Source: MESE01 sp036675035 (lineage in GTDB: Bacteria; Pseudomonadota; Gammaproteobacteria; Burkholderiales; Burkholderiaceae_D). Taken from it: DNA of 20,838 nt. This document shows, piece after piece, positions 10,439 through 18,792 of this stretch. The notes beneath the pieces are model-generated. The model saw only the letters and a list, made by a program, of their open reading frames with translations, did not search any database and was not told where the DNA came from. Made by a program: the position numbers and the translations under genes. Where the stretch lies: positions 1 through 20,838 of the forward strand of contig JAKFFO010000203.1 of the NCBI GenBank assembly GCA_036675035.1. Direction: 5' to 3'. Each line of letters opens with the position of its first letter. Positions within the stretch are counted from its first letter, which is position 1.

Positions 10439-11068
10439 ATGAAAAATCAATCCAATCCCCTGCGCGTCGGCATCGGCGGTCCTGTCGGATCGGGCAAGAC
10501 CGCATTGTGCGAAATGCTGTGCAAGGAAATGCGCGACAGCTACGACATGGCGGTCATTACCAACGATATTTATACTCGCGAAGACATGGAAATCCTGTTG
10601 CGTGCCGGTGCCCTCCCGGCCGAACGGCTGATGGGAGTGGAAACCGGTGGCTGTCCACACACAGCGATACGCGAGGATGCATCAATCAACCTGGAGGCGA
10701 TTGCGCGCATGAGCGCGGAATTTCCGGATCTCGACCTGATCCTGGTTGAATCCGGCGGGGACAATCTTGCCGCGACCTTCAGCCCCGAATTGTCGGATTT
10801 GACGATCTATGTGATCGATGTCGCCGGCGGCGAAAAGATTCCCCGCAAGGGCGGCCCCGGCATCACGCGCTCGGATCTCCTGATCATCAACAAGACCGAC
10901 CTCGCACCGTATGTCGGTGCCAATCTCGATGTGATGGCGAGCGACGCAAAAAAAATGCGGGGCGAAAGACCGTTTGTATTCACGAACCTGCGGACCGGTG
11001 AAGGCGTCGCGCGGGTGATCGATTTTATCCGGCAGGAAGGTCTGATCGATATTGCGAAACCCCGGTGA
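10439..11068 (+). CDS. ureG: Urease accessory protein UreG (GTPase)
   Basis: SIMIBI-class GTPase that drives nickel insertion into urease, 209 aa from the ATG at 10439. Seen are the P-loop GGPVGSGKT (about 13-21), the nickel-binding Cys-Pro-His in TGGCPHTAIR (about 68-77), ESGGDNLAATFSPEL, VIDVAGGEKIPRKGGPGI and the guanine-specificity NKTDLAPYVG. A TTG at 10415 would extend the frame by 8 residues and overlap ureF, but GGAA (10426-10429) and the family N-terminus favour 10439. It is the last gene of the cluster. No strong terminator follows; only a small hairpin (ACGCT/AGCGT, 11087-11101) without a T-run is visible. Confidence 0.96.
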   Translation: MKNQSNPLRVGIGGPVGSGKTALCEMLCKEMRDSYDMAVITNDIYTREDMEILLRAGALPAERLMGVETGGCPHTAIREDASINLEAIARMSAEFPDLDLILVESGGDNLAATFSPELSDLTIYVIDVAGGEKIPRKGGPGITRSDLLIINKTDLAPYVGANLDVMASDAKKMRGERPFVFTNLRTGEGVARVIDFIRQEGLIDIAKPR

Positions 11069-11149
11069 GCCGCTGCGACTGAACACACGCTCGATCAGCG
11101 TCAATGCGACCGCACAGCGACCCGTCTCGCGTCACCTGATGCTTGGGAG

Positions 11150-14100
11150 TCACTTGTCGCTGGCGCGAGTACTTCTTCCGGCCTGGGCGCTTTGAGAAAT
11201 GACGTTATTCGACAGCAGTTCGGCAAATTTTTCGGAACTGATCGGTTTGCTGAACAGGTATCCCTGCATTTCGTCGCAATTGTGATTTGCAAGAAACGCC
11301 TGCTGCTCCACGGTTTCCACACCTTCCGCCACCACAGTCAGGTTCAAAGCCCGTCCCATGGCAATAATCGCCTCCATCATCGCGTTGTCCTTGAAATTTT
11401 CAGGCACATGCTGGATGAAGGACCGATCCACTTTCAACGTATCGATCGGGAAGTGCTTGATCTGGGCAAGCGATGAATAACCAGTGCCGAAATCATCCAG
11501 TGCAAACCGGACTCCCAATTGCTTGATCGCGGAAAGCTGGGTTGCGGCGCGCTCGATATTTCCCATTACCATGCTCTCGGTAATCTCCAGCTCAAGCAGC
11601 CCTGGATCCATGCCCAGCGTATTGAGTATTCCATCCAGATCGCGCAAAAGACTCGCATCATTGAACTGCCGTGGTGACAGGTTGACTGCCATGCAAATCG
11701 GCGGCAGGCCGGCCTGTTGCCATGCCATGTTTTGCGCACATGCGGTTTCGAGCACCCACCTTCCGATCGGAACGATCAATCCTGTTTCTTCCGCGATTGA
11801 GATGAAACTCATCGGCGGCATCAGGCCCAATTGCGGATGCTCCCAGCGCAACAGCGCTTCGGCGCCTGTAATTTTTCCGGTATGAAGATTGACCCTGGCC
11901 TGATAGTGCAAAAACAGCTCTTTACGTTCCAGCGCATGGCGCAAGCTGCTTTCCAGCGCCAGGTGCGCAACCGACTGTACTTGAATATTCTTGGAATAAA
12001 ACTGAAAATTATTCTTGCCTTCGTCCTTGGCGAGATACATCGCGATATCGGCATTTTTCATTAACGCCTGCTCGTCCATCGTGTCCGTTGGGTACATGCT
12101 GATACCGACGCTTGCAGTTACCTGGCACTCCTGATTTTCAAGCAGGATCGGTTGCTGAACAGTCGCAATGATCTTGCGCGCGATTGCAGCGACCTGTTCG
12201 GTCTCCGTGATTTCCTGAAGCAACACTACGAACTCATCGCCGCCAAGCCGCGCTACCACGTCGCTGGTACGCAAACCCTGCGTCAGCCGCAGCGCAATTT
12301 CCTGCAACAGCTTGTCGCCTGCATGATGACCAAGGGTGTCATTGATTACCTTGAATCGATCCAGATCGATAAACATCACGGCGACCTGGCGCTCATAGCG
12401 CCGGGCATGATGAAGCGCATAGCTCAATAGCTGACCGAACAGGACGCGATTCGGCAAAGCCGTCAGCGCGTCATGCGTGGCCAGGTACTGGATGCGCTCT
12501 TCATGAATTTTTCGTTCTGTAATATCGGTGCCGGTTCCACGATAGCCTTTCAGTTTTCCGTGAAGGTCCATGATCGGCCGCCCGCTGGCGCTGATGTAGC
12601 GGACCGAACCATTGACATCGAATTGTTTCAAGATCAGATTATGGAACGGCTTGTGCGCCGCAACTGCGTGCTCGTAATCGAGCCATTGCTCCGATTTTTC
12701 ATCGTGATAGGGCAAGTCCTTCAGTGTCTTCCCGATGTAATCTTCGGGCGGTATCCCGGTTTTTTCCAGGACGCTTCCCGACACCTGAATGAAGCGAAAA
12801 TTCTCATCCTGTTCCCAATACCAGTCGGAAGAAAGATCGGTCAGATCCCGGAACCGCTCTTCGCTGTTTCGCAATACCTGCTCTATTTGCCGCCTGGTCG
12901 TCACATCGCGCAGCAAGCCGCGGAAACCCGTCGCATTCCCGTTCTCATCCTGGATAAGCCGAACCGAACCCTCGCCGACCACCGTGCCGCCATCCTTGCA
13001 CTTGATCTCAAAATCGAAGCTTTTTATCGGTACGCCGGTTCGATACACTTCATTGAATATCCGGGAGGTTTTTTCAGCCATGTCCCATGTGCTGTATTGC
13101 CGGTAATTCATACCGATCAGCTCGCTCTCCGGATACCGGAGCATGCGGCAATACGCCTCATTGACGAAAGTAATATTTCCCTGCAAATCGACTTCGTAAA
13201 AGGCTTCTTCGATATTTTCCAGAATCGAACGATATTTTTCTTCGCTGGCCTTTAACGCATCCATTGCCTGCCGGCGAGCGGTGACGTCGCGTGTGATGCC
13301 CCGGAATCCCACCGGTCGTCCATGTGCATTCACCATCAATTGCATCGAGTTCTCGACAATTGACGTAGTCCCATCCTTGCGCCGAAGCAGCCATTCGTTC
13401 ACATGCGCCGGTTCTCCGGTCCGATATGCATTGTTATATATTTCGTAGATATGTTTCGCAGTCGGCTCATCGGTATAGGCGCGATAATTCAGCCCATGCA
13501 TTTCGTCGCGCGGATATCCATGAATACGGCACAACGCGTCATTGAAGAAGGTGTAGTTTCCGGCCAGATCGACTTCAAAATAGCCGTCGGTCATGCTTTC
13601 AAGGATGCTGCGGTATTTTTCCTCACTCTGGCGCAGTGCCTCCGCTCCTTTGCGCCGTTCGATATCACGCTCGAAATTTTCAAGCGCAAATGACACGTTT
13701 TCCGCCATGCGCGACAACAGCTTGACAATATCTTCGTCGAACGCGCCTGTCTCTCCGGAATAGAAAAGCAGTACTCCCTGTGCACTGCCACGCATCATCA
13801 TCGGAAGCGCAGCGCCCGCAGCAACGCCCCCTCGACGCGCAGCGTCGCGCCAATACTCGGTTTTAGGATCGTTCAGGAAATCGTTGCTCACACAAGGTTC
13901 ATGTGTGCGAAAAGCCGTGCCGACCAACCCCTGGCCCTGGGGAGTGTCCGCGAGGACTGAAATACGTGCATCGCGCAACAATTGCTGGCTTTCGCCGGCG
14001 ACGGCCGACACTTTGATACTGGCTTGATCGGCATCTGGAATAAGAGCCGCAGTGGTGATGAACTTGCCTCCATGCACGGCCGCGTCGCACACTTGCTGAT

Positions 14101-15091
14101 ACAGCTCTTCGGCGGACCTGGCGTGCAATATCGCCTCGTTGGTAGCGCTGAGCGCAGCATACATTCTGCTATGGCGCTGTGCAGATTCTTCGGCCCGTTT
14201 GCGGGCAGTGATCTCACGGGCGATACTAACGATAATTGTCCTGCTGCCAGAATGGATCGCGCGCCTTTGCAGTTCGAAAACATAAAGGCTTCCATCCTTG
14301 TTGCGCGCAATGCTTTCCGAACGGGTGCCGCGTTTTCCGCTTGCGATCACGTCGTCATAGGCGCGCTCCAGTGTTTCGCGTTCGTCCAGCAGAAGATCAT
14401 GCGGTCCCATCTGCAGCAACTCCTGCCGCGAATATCCGGTCGCCTTGCTTGCGGTTAAATTGACATCGATGAAACGCATGGTGCCACGGTCAACCAGGTA
14501 AATCGAATCACCGGTTACATCCATGGCGGCACGAAACCGGCGGGACTCTTCATCCCGAGTTTCCTGGATCGTATTGTTACGTGCAGTACCTCGGTAGCCG
14601 GAGAACTTTGCATCGCCATCGAATACAGGCTCGCCGCTCATGCCGACGAAACACCGGCTGCCGTCCGTTTGCGTGTACGAATATTCAAAATCGCGGAAGG
14701 CGCCGCGCCGCAAAAAGATGGCGCGAAGTTCTTCCCATCCAGGCGACTTCGGGATTGCGTCGGGAAGGTCCCACGGGCATTTCCCTATCAATGTCGACGG
14801 CGGCCGGTCCGTTGTTGCGGGGAATGTCTGCTCGAATCGGGTAAAACGAAATTGGATGTCCAGTTCCCAGTGAAAGTCGGACGACAACGACAGGAGGTTT
14901 TTGAGGTCGCCGTCGAATTTTTCCAATGCGAAGCCGGGCTCCGCCGAATTCACCGCATCATGAACATTTTTTTTCGAATGCTTGATTCGCACGGCATATA
15001 TCCATCTTGAAAAGAAACGATTTTTCCGCAAGCCTGGCCTAATCGCGGACGCGCCGCTCACATGATCTAGGTTACCCGTTTTCTTACTCAT
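11150..15091 (-). CDS. Multi-PAS/GAF diguanylate cyclase/phosphodiesterase (GGDEF-EAL)
   Basis: Large cytosolic cyclic-di-GMP enzyme, 1313 aa from the ATG at 15091; a second in-frame ATG at 15142 would add 17 residues, and neither has a clear Shine-Dalgarno. Domains in order: PAS (about 66-175), PAS (185-300), GAF (305-475), three PAS (488-610, 613-735, 740-865), GGDEF (866-1035), EAL (1050-1300). The cyclase motif GGDEF is intact at 950-954 with an inhibitory RxxD site (RTSD) five residues before it. The EAL side has EALLR (from 1078), DDFGTGYSS and VAEGVET, so both activities could be present. No membrane segment or signal peptide is seen, so signals are cytoplasmic. The third and fourth PAS domains share EEKYRSILE at their starts and look like a tandem duplication. 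It converges on ureG; any link to urea is only positional. Confidence 0.93.
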   Translation of the reverse strand: MSKKTGNLDHVSGASAIRPGLRKNRFFSRWIYAVRIKHSKKNVHDAVNSAEPGFALEKFDGDLKNLLSLSSDFHWELDIQFRFTRFEQTFPATTDRPPSTLIGKCPWDLPDAIPKSPGWEELRAIFLRRGAFRDFEYSYTQTDGSRCFVGMSGEPVFDGDAKFSGYRGTARNNTIQETRDEESRRFRAAMDVTGDSIYLVDRGTMRFIDVNLTASKATGYSRQELLQMGPHDLLLDERETLERAYDDVIASGKRGTRSESIARNKDGSLYVFELQRRAIHSGSRTIIVSIAREITARKRAEESAQRHSRMYAALSATNEAILHARSAEELYQQVCDAAVHGGKFITTAALIPDADQASIKVSAVAGESQQLLRDARISVLADTPQGQGLVGTAFRTHEPCVSNDFLNDPKTEYWRDAARRGGVAAGAALPMMMRGSAQGVLLFYSGETGAFDEDIVKLLSRMAENVSFALENFERDIERRKGAEALRQSEEKYRSILESMTDGYFEVDLAGNYTFFNDALCRIHGYPRDEMHGLNYRAYTDEPTAKHIYEIYNNAYRTGEPAHVNEWLLRRKDGTTSIVENSMQLMVNAHGRPVGFRGITRDVTARRQAMDALKASEEKYRSILENIEEAFYEVDLQGNITFVNEAYCRMLRYPESELIGMNYRQYSTWDMAEKTSRIFNEVYRTGVPIKSFDFEIKCKDGGTVVGEGSVRLIQDENGNATGFRGLLRDVTTRRQIEQVLRNSEERFRDLTDLSSDWYWEQDENFRFIQVSGSVLEKTGIPPEDYIGKTLKDLPYHDEKSEQWLDYEHAVAAHKPFHNLILKQFDVNGSVRYISASGRPIMDLHGKLKGYRGTGTDITERKIHEERIQYLATHDALTALPNRVLFGQLLSYALHHARRYERQVAVMFIDLDRFKVINDTLGHHAGDKLLQEIALRLTQGLRTSDVVARLGGDEFVVLLQEITETEQVAAIARKIIATVQQPILLENQECQVTASVGISMYPTDTMDEQALMKNADIAMYLAKDEGKNNFQFYSKNIQVQSVAHLALESSLRHALERKELFLHYQARVNLHTGKITGAEALLRWEHPQLGLMPPMSFISIAEETGLIVPIGRWVLETACAQNMAWQQAGLPPICMAVNLSPRQFNDASLLRDLDGILNTLGMDPGLLELEITESMVMGNIERAATQLSAIKQLGVRFALDDFGTGYSSLAQIKHFPIDTLKVDRSFIQHVPENFKDNAMMEAIIAMGRALNLTVVAEGVETVEQQAFLANHNCDEMQGYLFSKPISSEKFAELLSNNVISQSAQAGRSTRASDK

Positions 15092-15162
15092 AGGAAATTG
15101 ATTTGTCAGCTTTGTTGCCTGCTTGCAAAGCAATTCCGGCATGCCTTGCTGAACAGGCTACC

Positions 15163-15171
15163 TGCTACAAT
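15163..15171 (+). promoter_or_regulatory. Extended -10 promoter for the FKBP gene
   Basis: TGCTACAAT fits the extended -10 pattern TGnTATAAT with one mismatch. No -35 is well placed (TTGCTG at 15146-15151 is only 14 bp away), which is tolerated by extended -10 promoters. Transcription would start near 15178, about 30 nt before the ATG at 15207. It lies in the divergent 115-bp gap with the GGDEF-EAL gene. Confidence 0.55.
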
Positions 15172-15206
15172 CACGAGCTTTCGTCTTTACCAATAAAGGA
15201 AAGCAT

Positions 15207-15563
15207 ATGACCACAGTCATGACAGCCACGGGCTTGCAATACGAAGACATTAATGTCGGCGACGGCGCGGAAGCGAAAGCCGGTACGAAGGTCACGGTTC
15301 ATTACACCGGATGGCTGCAAAACGCTGATGGTAGCGCCGGCAATAAATTCGATTCGAGCAAGGACCGAAACGATCCGTTTCAGTTTCCCCTTGGCGCCGG
15401 CCACGTCATCAAAGGATGGGACGAAGGTGTACAAGGAATGAAAGTCGGCGGCGTACGCAAATTGATTATTCCCTCTGCGCTGGGCTACGGCGCTCGCGGT
15501 GCGGGCGGCGTTATCCCGCCGAATGCGACACTGATTTTTGAAGTCGAGCTTTTGGGCGTTTGA
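15207..15563 (+). CDS. FKBP-type peptidyl-prolyl cis-trans isomerase
   Basis: Single-domain prolyl isomerase, 118 aa, assisting protein folding in the cytoplasm; no signal peptide is seen. AAAGGA (15196-15201) precedes the ATG at a suitable distance. The FKBP fold is complete: VTVHYTGWL (about 29-37), KFDSSKDRNDPFQFPLG, HVIKGWDEGVQGMKVGG with the pocket tryptophan, IIPSALGYGARG and NATLIFEVELLGV at the C-terminus. The aromatic pocket residues (Tyr, Phe, Trp, Tyr, Phe) all appear to be kept, so it should be active. It is probably a single-gene unit. Confidence 0.94.
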   Translation: MTTVMTATGLQYEDINVGDGAEAKAGTKVTVHYTGWLQNADGSAGNKFDSSKDRNDPFQFPLGAGHVIKGWDEGVQGMKVGGVRKLIIPSALGYGARGAGGVIPPNATLIFEVELLGV

Positions 15564-15729
15564 GTCTCATACACAAGTAGCCCGCAACCCTGAACGTCGC
15601 CGCAGCACCGAGAATCCACTCTAGGCAGTTGCTTTTTAAGCCGGCCTTTATGTGGTATTTTTCATCACGTTTTGGCGTTGCAGCTACTTCAGCGCCCCAT
15701 TTCGCCCCTATCTTATCCCGGAGACGCCA
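15564..15729. other. Intergenic region between FKBP and ACBP genes
   Basis: These 166 bp hold no gene. There is no clear terminator for the FKBP gene. TGGTATTTT (15653-15661) could be a weak extended -10 element for the downstream gene, but no matching -35 was found. Confidence 0.4.
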
Positions 15730-15984
15730 ATGACACTTCAAGCCGAGTTCGACCAGGCACAAGCCGATTCAAAAAATCTTCCCGAACGGCCTGACAACAT
15801 GACCTTGCTGAAAATTTATGCACTTTTCAAGCAAGCCACAACCGGTGATGCCGAGGGAGATCGGCCCGGGATGACCGACTTTGTCGGGCGGGCAAAATGG
15901 GATGCATGGGATGCCCTCAAGGGCACGTCGAAACAGGACGCGATGCAGCAGTACATCGACCTGATCAATGAATTGAAAGATTAA
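15730..15984 (+). CDS. Acyl-CoA-binding protein
   Basis: Small cytosolic protein, 84 aa, of the ACBP family, which binds long-chain acyl-CoA esters and keeps them as a soluble pool. The start at 15730 follows GGAGA (15720-15724). The open frame upstream to 15652 has no support. Family motifs are LLKIYALFKQATTGDA (about 28-43), with the ligand-binding Tyr and Lys, and AKWDAWDALKGTSKQDAMQQYI (in pieces, about 56-77). The length fits the usual 85-90 aa. Such proteins are widespread in eukaryotes but in bacteria are restricted to certain groups, including Burkholderiales. Two strong hairpins follow the stop. Confidence 0.93.
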   Translation: MTLQAEFDQAQADSKNLPERPDNMTLLKIYALFKQATTGDAEGDRPGMTDFVGRAKWDAWDALKGTSKQDAMQQYIDLINELKD

Positions 15985-15986
15985 CA

Positions 15987-16019
15987 GGCCGGGAAAAATT
16001 CATTGCCGGCCGATTTTTT
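15987..16019 (+). terminator. Rho-independent terminator after the ACBP gene
   Basis: GGCCGG (15987-15992) pairs with CCGGCC (16006-16011) around a 13-nt A/T-rich loop and is followed by six T (16014-16019). It begins 2 bp after the ACBP stop codon. Confidence 0.8.
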
Positions 16020-16026
16020 AATTTGT

Positions 16027-16060
16027 AAAAAAGGCTCATGCAATTGCATGAGCCTTTTTT
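16027..16060. terminator. Bidirectional palindromic terminator
   Basis: A perfect 34-bp palindrome: A6, an 11-base arm GGCTCATGCAA, its exact complement, and T6. The symmetric A and T tracts let it terminate both the plus-strand ACBP transcript and the minus-strand operon ending at 16103. Centre is between 16043 and 16044. Confidence 0.88.
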
Positions 16061-16102
16061 ATGCACGACTGCCGATCGGCACCTGATGCGATCAAGGAGC
16101 GT

Positions 16103-16387
16103 CTATGCTTTTTCGCCAAAGACTTTACTCATTTGCTGCACGATTTTTTCTTCAATGCTTGCCGCGAAGAGGGTTAGCAGAGCCCCGAGCGTGAGATCGA
16201 GTTGCGCCTCCTTTTCGTGCAGTACCAAAGTTCCGGACACGCCGCTGCGTTTGAAGTGCAGCGTATTCCCGTCCCATTCGGCAGTCATATCGTATTCCGC
16301 CACCATCCGATCCGCAATTTTCCGGGCGGCGGCTATTGCGTTATCCGGGGATAGCCGGTGAGACTGCCTGACGCTGATGCCGGTCAC
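16103..16387 (-). CDS. Polyhydroxyalkanoic acid system family protein
   Basis: Small protein of the family linked to polyhydroxyalkanoate granules (PHA_gran_rgn type), 94 aa from a GTG at 16387. Its pattern fits the family: ISVRQSHRLSPDNA near the N-terminus, AEWDGNTLHFKRSGVSGTL in the middle, LDLTLGALLTLF, then an amphipathic C-terminal helix (SIEEKIVQQMSKVF). Biochemical function is not established; the name rests on genetic association with PHA loci. The frame is also open to a TTG at 16408, which would overlap the dehydrogenase gene by 17 bp. The GTG matches the usual 90-95 aa length better. It is the last gene of the minus operon and ends at the bidirectional terminator. Confidence 0.8.
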   Translation of the reverse strand: MTGISVRQSHRLSPDNAIAAARKIADRMVAEYDMTAEWDGNTLHFKRSGVSGTLVLHEKEAQLDLTLGALLTLFAASIEEKIVQQMSKVFGEKA

Positions 16388-16391
16388 CTCG

Positions 16392-17375
16392 TCATGTCTT
16401 TCGCTCAAGTTCCGGATTCAACAAGTTCGGCGGATTGCCGCCACCGAGTGCTGAAATCAGGTTGTCCGCAGCGCAATTGGCCATCGCGCGTCGGGTCGGC
16501 TCGGAAGCACTGGCAATATGCGGCGTCAGCACCACGTTGCTCAAGGTCAGGAAATCCGGATTGAGAGCCGGCTCGTTCTCGAACACATCCAAGCCTGCAG
16601 AAGCGATACGGTGCTCGCGCAACGCGGCGATCAACGCAACGTCGTCGACAATCCCGCCGCGTGCAATATTGATCAGTGTGGCGCTTGGCTTCATCAATGC
16701 GATTTGGGCGGCGCCGATGGTGTGATGCAGTTGCGGTGAATATGGCAGCGCCAGCATTACATGATCCGCGGTGCGCAACAGGTCGTCCCTGCCAGCGTAT
16801 TGCGCGTGATTGGCGGCCCGCTCCAGGTCTTCAGTCAAACGGGTGCGATTGTGATAAATCACCTTCATGTTGAAGCCCGACGAGCGGCGCGCAATCGCCT
16901 GTCCTATGCGCCCCATCCCGATGATGCCAAGCGTCGACCCGTGCAGGTCCGCACCCAGCAAAACATCGTAGCGCCATTTTTTCCAGTGGCCTGCGCGAAG
17001 CCAATGCTCCGATTCGGTGATCCGGCGCGCCGTTGCCATCAGCAATGCCCACGCAAAGTCCGCGGTGGTTTCATTGAGTACGTCAGGCGTATTGGTCACC
17101 ATGATTCCGGCCCGCGTAGCGGCAGGCAGATCGATATTGTTGAAGCCAACCGCCATGTTGCAGACTGCTTTGAGCCGCGGACTGGCTTCGATCACTTGCG
17201 CCGAAATACGCTCACTCAGGGTCGCGAACAAACCATCCTTGTCTTGCAGTCTTTTCACCAGTTCATCGGATGAAAATACTTGATCGTCCTGATTCGATTC
17301 AACCTCGAAATATTGCTCAAGCCGCGAAATTACATCCGGAAACACGGCCCGCGCCACCAGAATTTTGGGCTTCAT
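16392..17375 (-). CDS. D-2-hydroxyacid dehydrogenase (glyoxylate/hydroxypyruvate reductase-like)
   Basis: NAD(P)H-dependent 2-ketoacid reductase, 327 aa, full length. The Rossmann motif is GMGRIG (153-158). The catalytic triad is Arg239 (NIARGG), Glu268 (FENEP) and His286 (TPHIAS). The substrate loop VGFNNID (76-82) is typical. HNRTR (175-179) after the second beta strand has arginines that usually bind the NADPH phosphate, so glyoxylate, hydroxypyruvate or 2-ketogluconate reduction with NADPH is likely; the exact substrate cannot be read. GAGGA, overlapping the transporter stop, lies about 7 nt before the ATG. Ten bases separate it from the transporter gene, and the PHA gene follows closely, so all three are probably one operon. 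Confidence 0.92.
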   Translation of the reverse strand: MKPKILVARAVFPDVISRLEQYFEVESNQDDQVFSSDELVKRLQDKDGLFATLSERISAQVIEASPRLKAVCNMAVGFNNIDLPAATRAGIMVTNTPDVLNETTADFAWALLMATARRITESEHWLRAGHWKKWRYDVLLGADLHGSTLGIIGMGRIGQAIARRSSGFNMKVIYHNRTRLTEDLERAANHAQYAGRDDLLRTADHVMLALPYSPQLHHTIGAAQIALMKPSATLINIARGGIVDDVALIAALREHRIASAGLDVFENEPALNPDFLTLSNVVLTPHIASASEPTRRAMANCAADNLISALGGGNPPNLLNPELERKT

Positions 17376-17385
17376 TCTGCATTCC

Positions 17386-18792
17386 TCACAGGAAAAATAT
17401 AAATGTCATGGCGATGAAAAGCGGAACCAGCACGACGCACGACCACGCCATGTATCCAAAAAAGGACGGCATCTTGATGCCGCGTTCTTCGGCAATCGCC
17501 TTCACCATCAAGTTCGGCGCATTACCGATATAACTGTTGGCACCCATGAAAACGGCACCACAGGAAATTGCTGCCAGTGTAGCGCCGAACGTCGTCATTA
17601 ATGCATTCGGATCGCCTCCCGCGGTATTGAAGAACACCAGATAGGTCGGCGCATTGTCGAGGAAGGACGACAGCACGCCGGTCGCCCAGAAATACATTGC
17701 GTTGATTGGCTGCCCATTGCTGTCGGTCACGGCATTGACAATGCCGGCGAACGCGCCGGACTGGCCCGCGCGCAGCATCGCAATGACTGGAATGATCGTA
17801 ATGAAGATACCGGCAAACAATTTGCCCACTTCCTGAATCGGCCCCCACGAGAATTCGTTGCCGCTGCGCGCAGATTGCGGCGTAATCCTGAGAGACAGGA
17901 AGACAATGCCGATCAAGCCGATGTCACGGACGATATTCTGCAATTCGACCGGCGTTCCGAGCACCGAAAACTGCACGCCTGATTTCCACAGGCCGCTCAT
18001 CAGCACCAGTCCGACAACTGCGAACAGCAACACGAAATTCGCCTTGCCCTCGAACCGGATCGGCGCATTCGGGGTTGGATCCATCGCAGGAGGCAACAGC
18101 TCTTCGCGCTTATGGTAATAGTAATAATCCAGAATAAAAAATATTGCGAGCAACGCAGTACATAAGAACAATGTTTCAAGATAAATGTTCTGGATGGTCC
18201 AGAAAAAATCGATACCTTTCAGGAATCCGAGAAACAACGGCGGATCGCCAAGGGGTGTGAGCGAGCCACCGGCATTCGCAACCAGAAAAATAAAAAATAC
18301 GACGATATGCACCGCATGCTTCCGGTTATCGTTGGCGCGAATCAAAGGGCGGATCATCAGCATGGATGCGCCGGTAGTGCCCATGATGCTTGCCAGGACG
18401 GTGCCGATTGCAAGTAGACCGGTATTGAGTGCCGGAGTGCCATGCAGGTTTCCACGCACGCAAATTCCGCCGGCAACCACGAACAGTGCAGTAATCAGAA
18501 TAATGAACGGAATAAATTCGGCGGCAAATGCATGCACCGCGCCGGCCGCAGCTGTGGCAAACCCAAACGCGACCGCACAAGGAGCAAGAAATGCGATCGA
18601 CCATGCGGCCGTCAATTTGCCGTAGTGATGATGCCAGAACGATGGCACCAGCAGCGGGCAAAGTGCTATCGACAGTAAAAGCCCGGCAAAAGGAACGCCC
18701 CACCATACGGACAAGCCCGCGCCGTCCAGCTCGGCCGCGTACGACAACACAGGAACCAATCCGAGCAGACCCGCTACAAGTTTCGTGCGCAA
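17386..18792 (-). CDS. NhaD/CitMHS-type ion transporter (putative Na+/H+ antiporter or citrate transporter)
   Basis: Inner-membrane transporter of the ion-transporter superfamily, 468 aa with about 11-12 hydrophobic segments. Key stretches are TGASMLMIRPLIRAN (about 140-154), NAGGSLTPLGDPPLFLGFL with the unwound helix expected in this superfamily, SSFLDNAPTYLVFF and GANSYIGNAPNLMVKAIAE. These resemble NhaD and the putative citrate-transport branch; substrate cannot be decided from the sequence. The start is a TTG at 18792 (CAA on the plus strand), with GGGGAG 7 nt upstream; no ATG fits better. A weak -10 (TAGAAT, 18829-18824 on the minus strand) lies upstream. It is the first gene of the minus operon. 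Confidence 0.87.
   Translation of the reverse strand: MRTKLVAGLLGLVPVLSYAAELDGAGLSVWWGVPFAGLLLSIALCPLLVPSFWHHHYGKLTAAWSIAFLAPCAVAFGFATAAAGAVHAFAAEFIPFIILITALFVVAGGICVRGNLHGTPALNTGLLAIGTVLASIMGTTGASMLMIRPLIRANDNRKHAVHIVVFFIFLVANAGGSLTPLGDPPLFLGFLKGIDFFWTIQNIYLETLFLCTALLAIFFILDYYYYHKREELLPPAMDPTPNAPIRFEGKANFVLLFAVVGLVLMSGLWKSGVQFSVLGTPVELQNIVRDIGLIGIVFLSLRITPQSARSGNEFSWGPIQEVGKLFAGIFITIIPVIAMLRAGQSGAFAGIVNAVTDSNGQPINAMYFWATGVLSSFLDNAPTYLVFFNTAGGDPNALMTTFGATLAAISCGAVFMGANSYIGNAPNLMVKAIAEERGIKMPSFFGYMAWSCVVLVPLFIAMTFIFFL

Noticed and set aside
11087..11101. Hairpin ACGCT/AGCGT after ureG as an operon terminator
   Set aside because: Only a 5-bp stem and no T-run follows; not a convincing intrinsic terminator.
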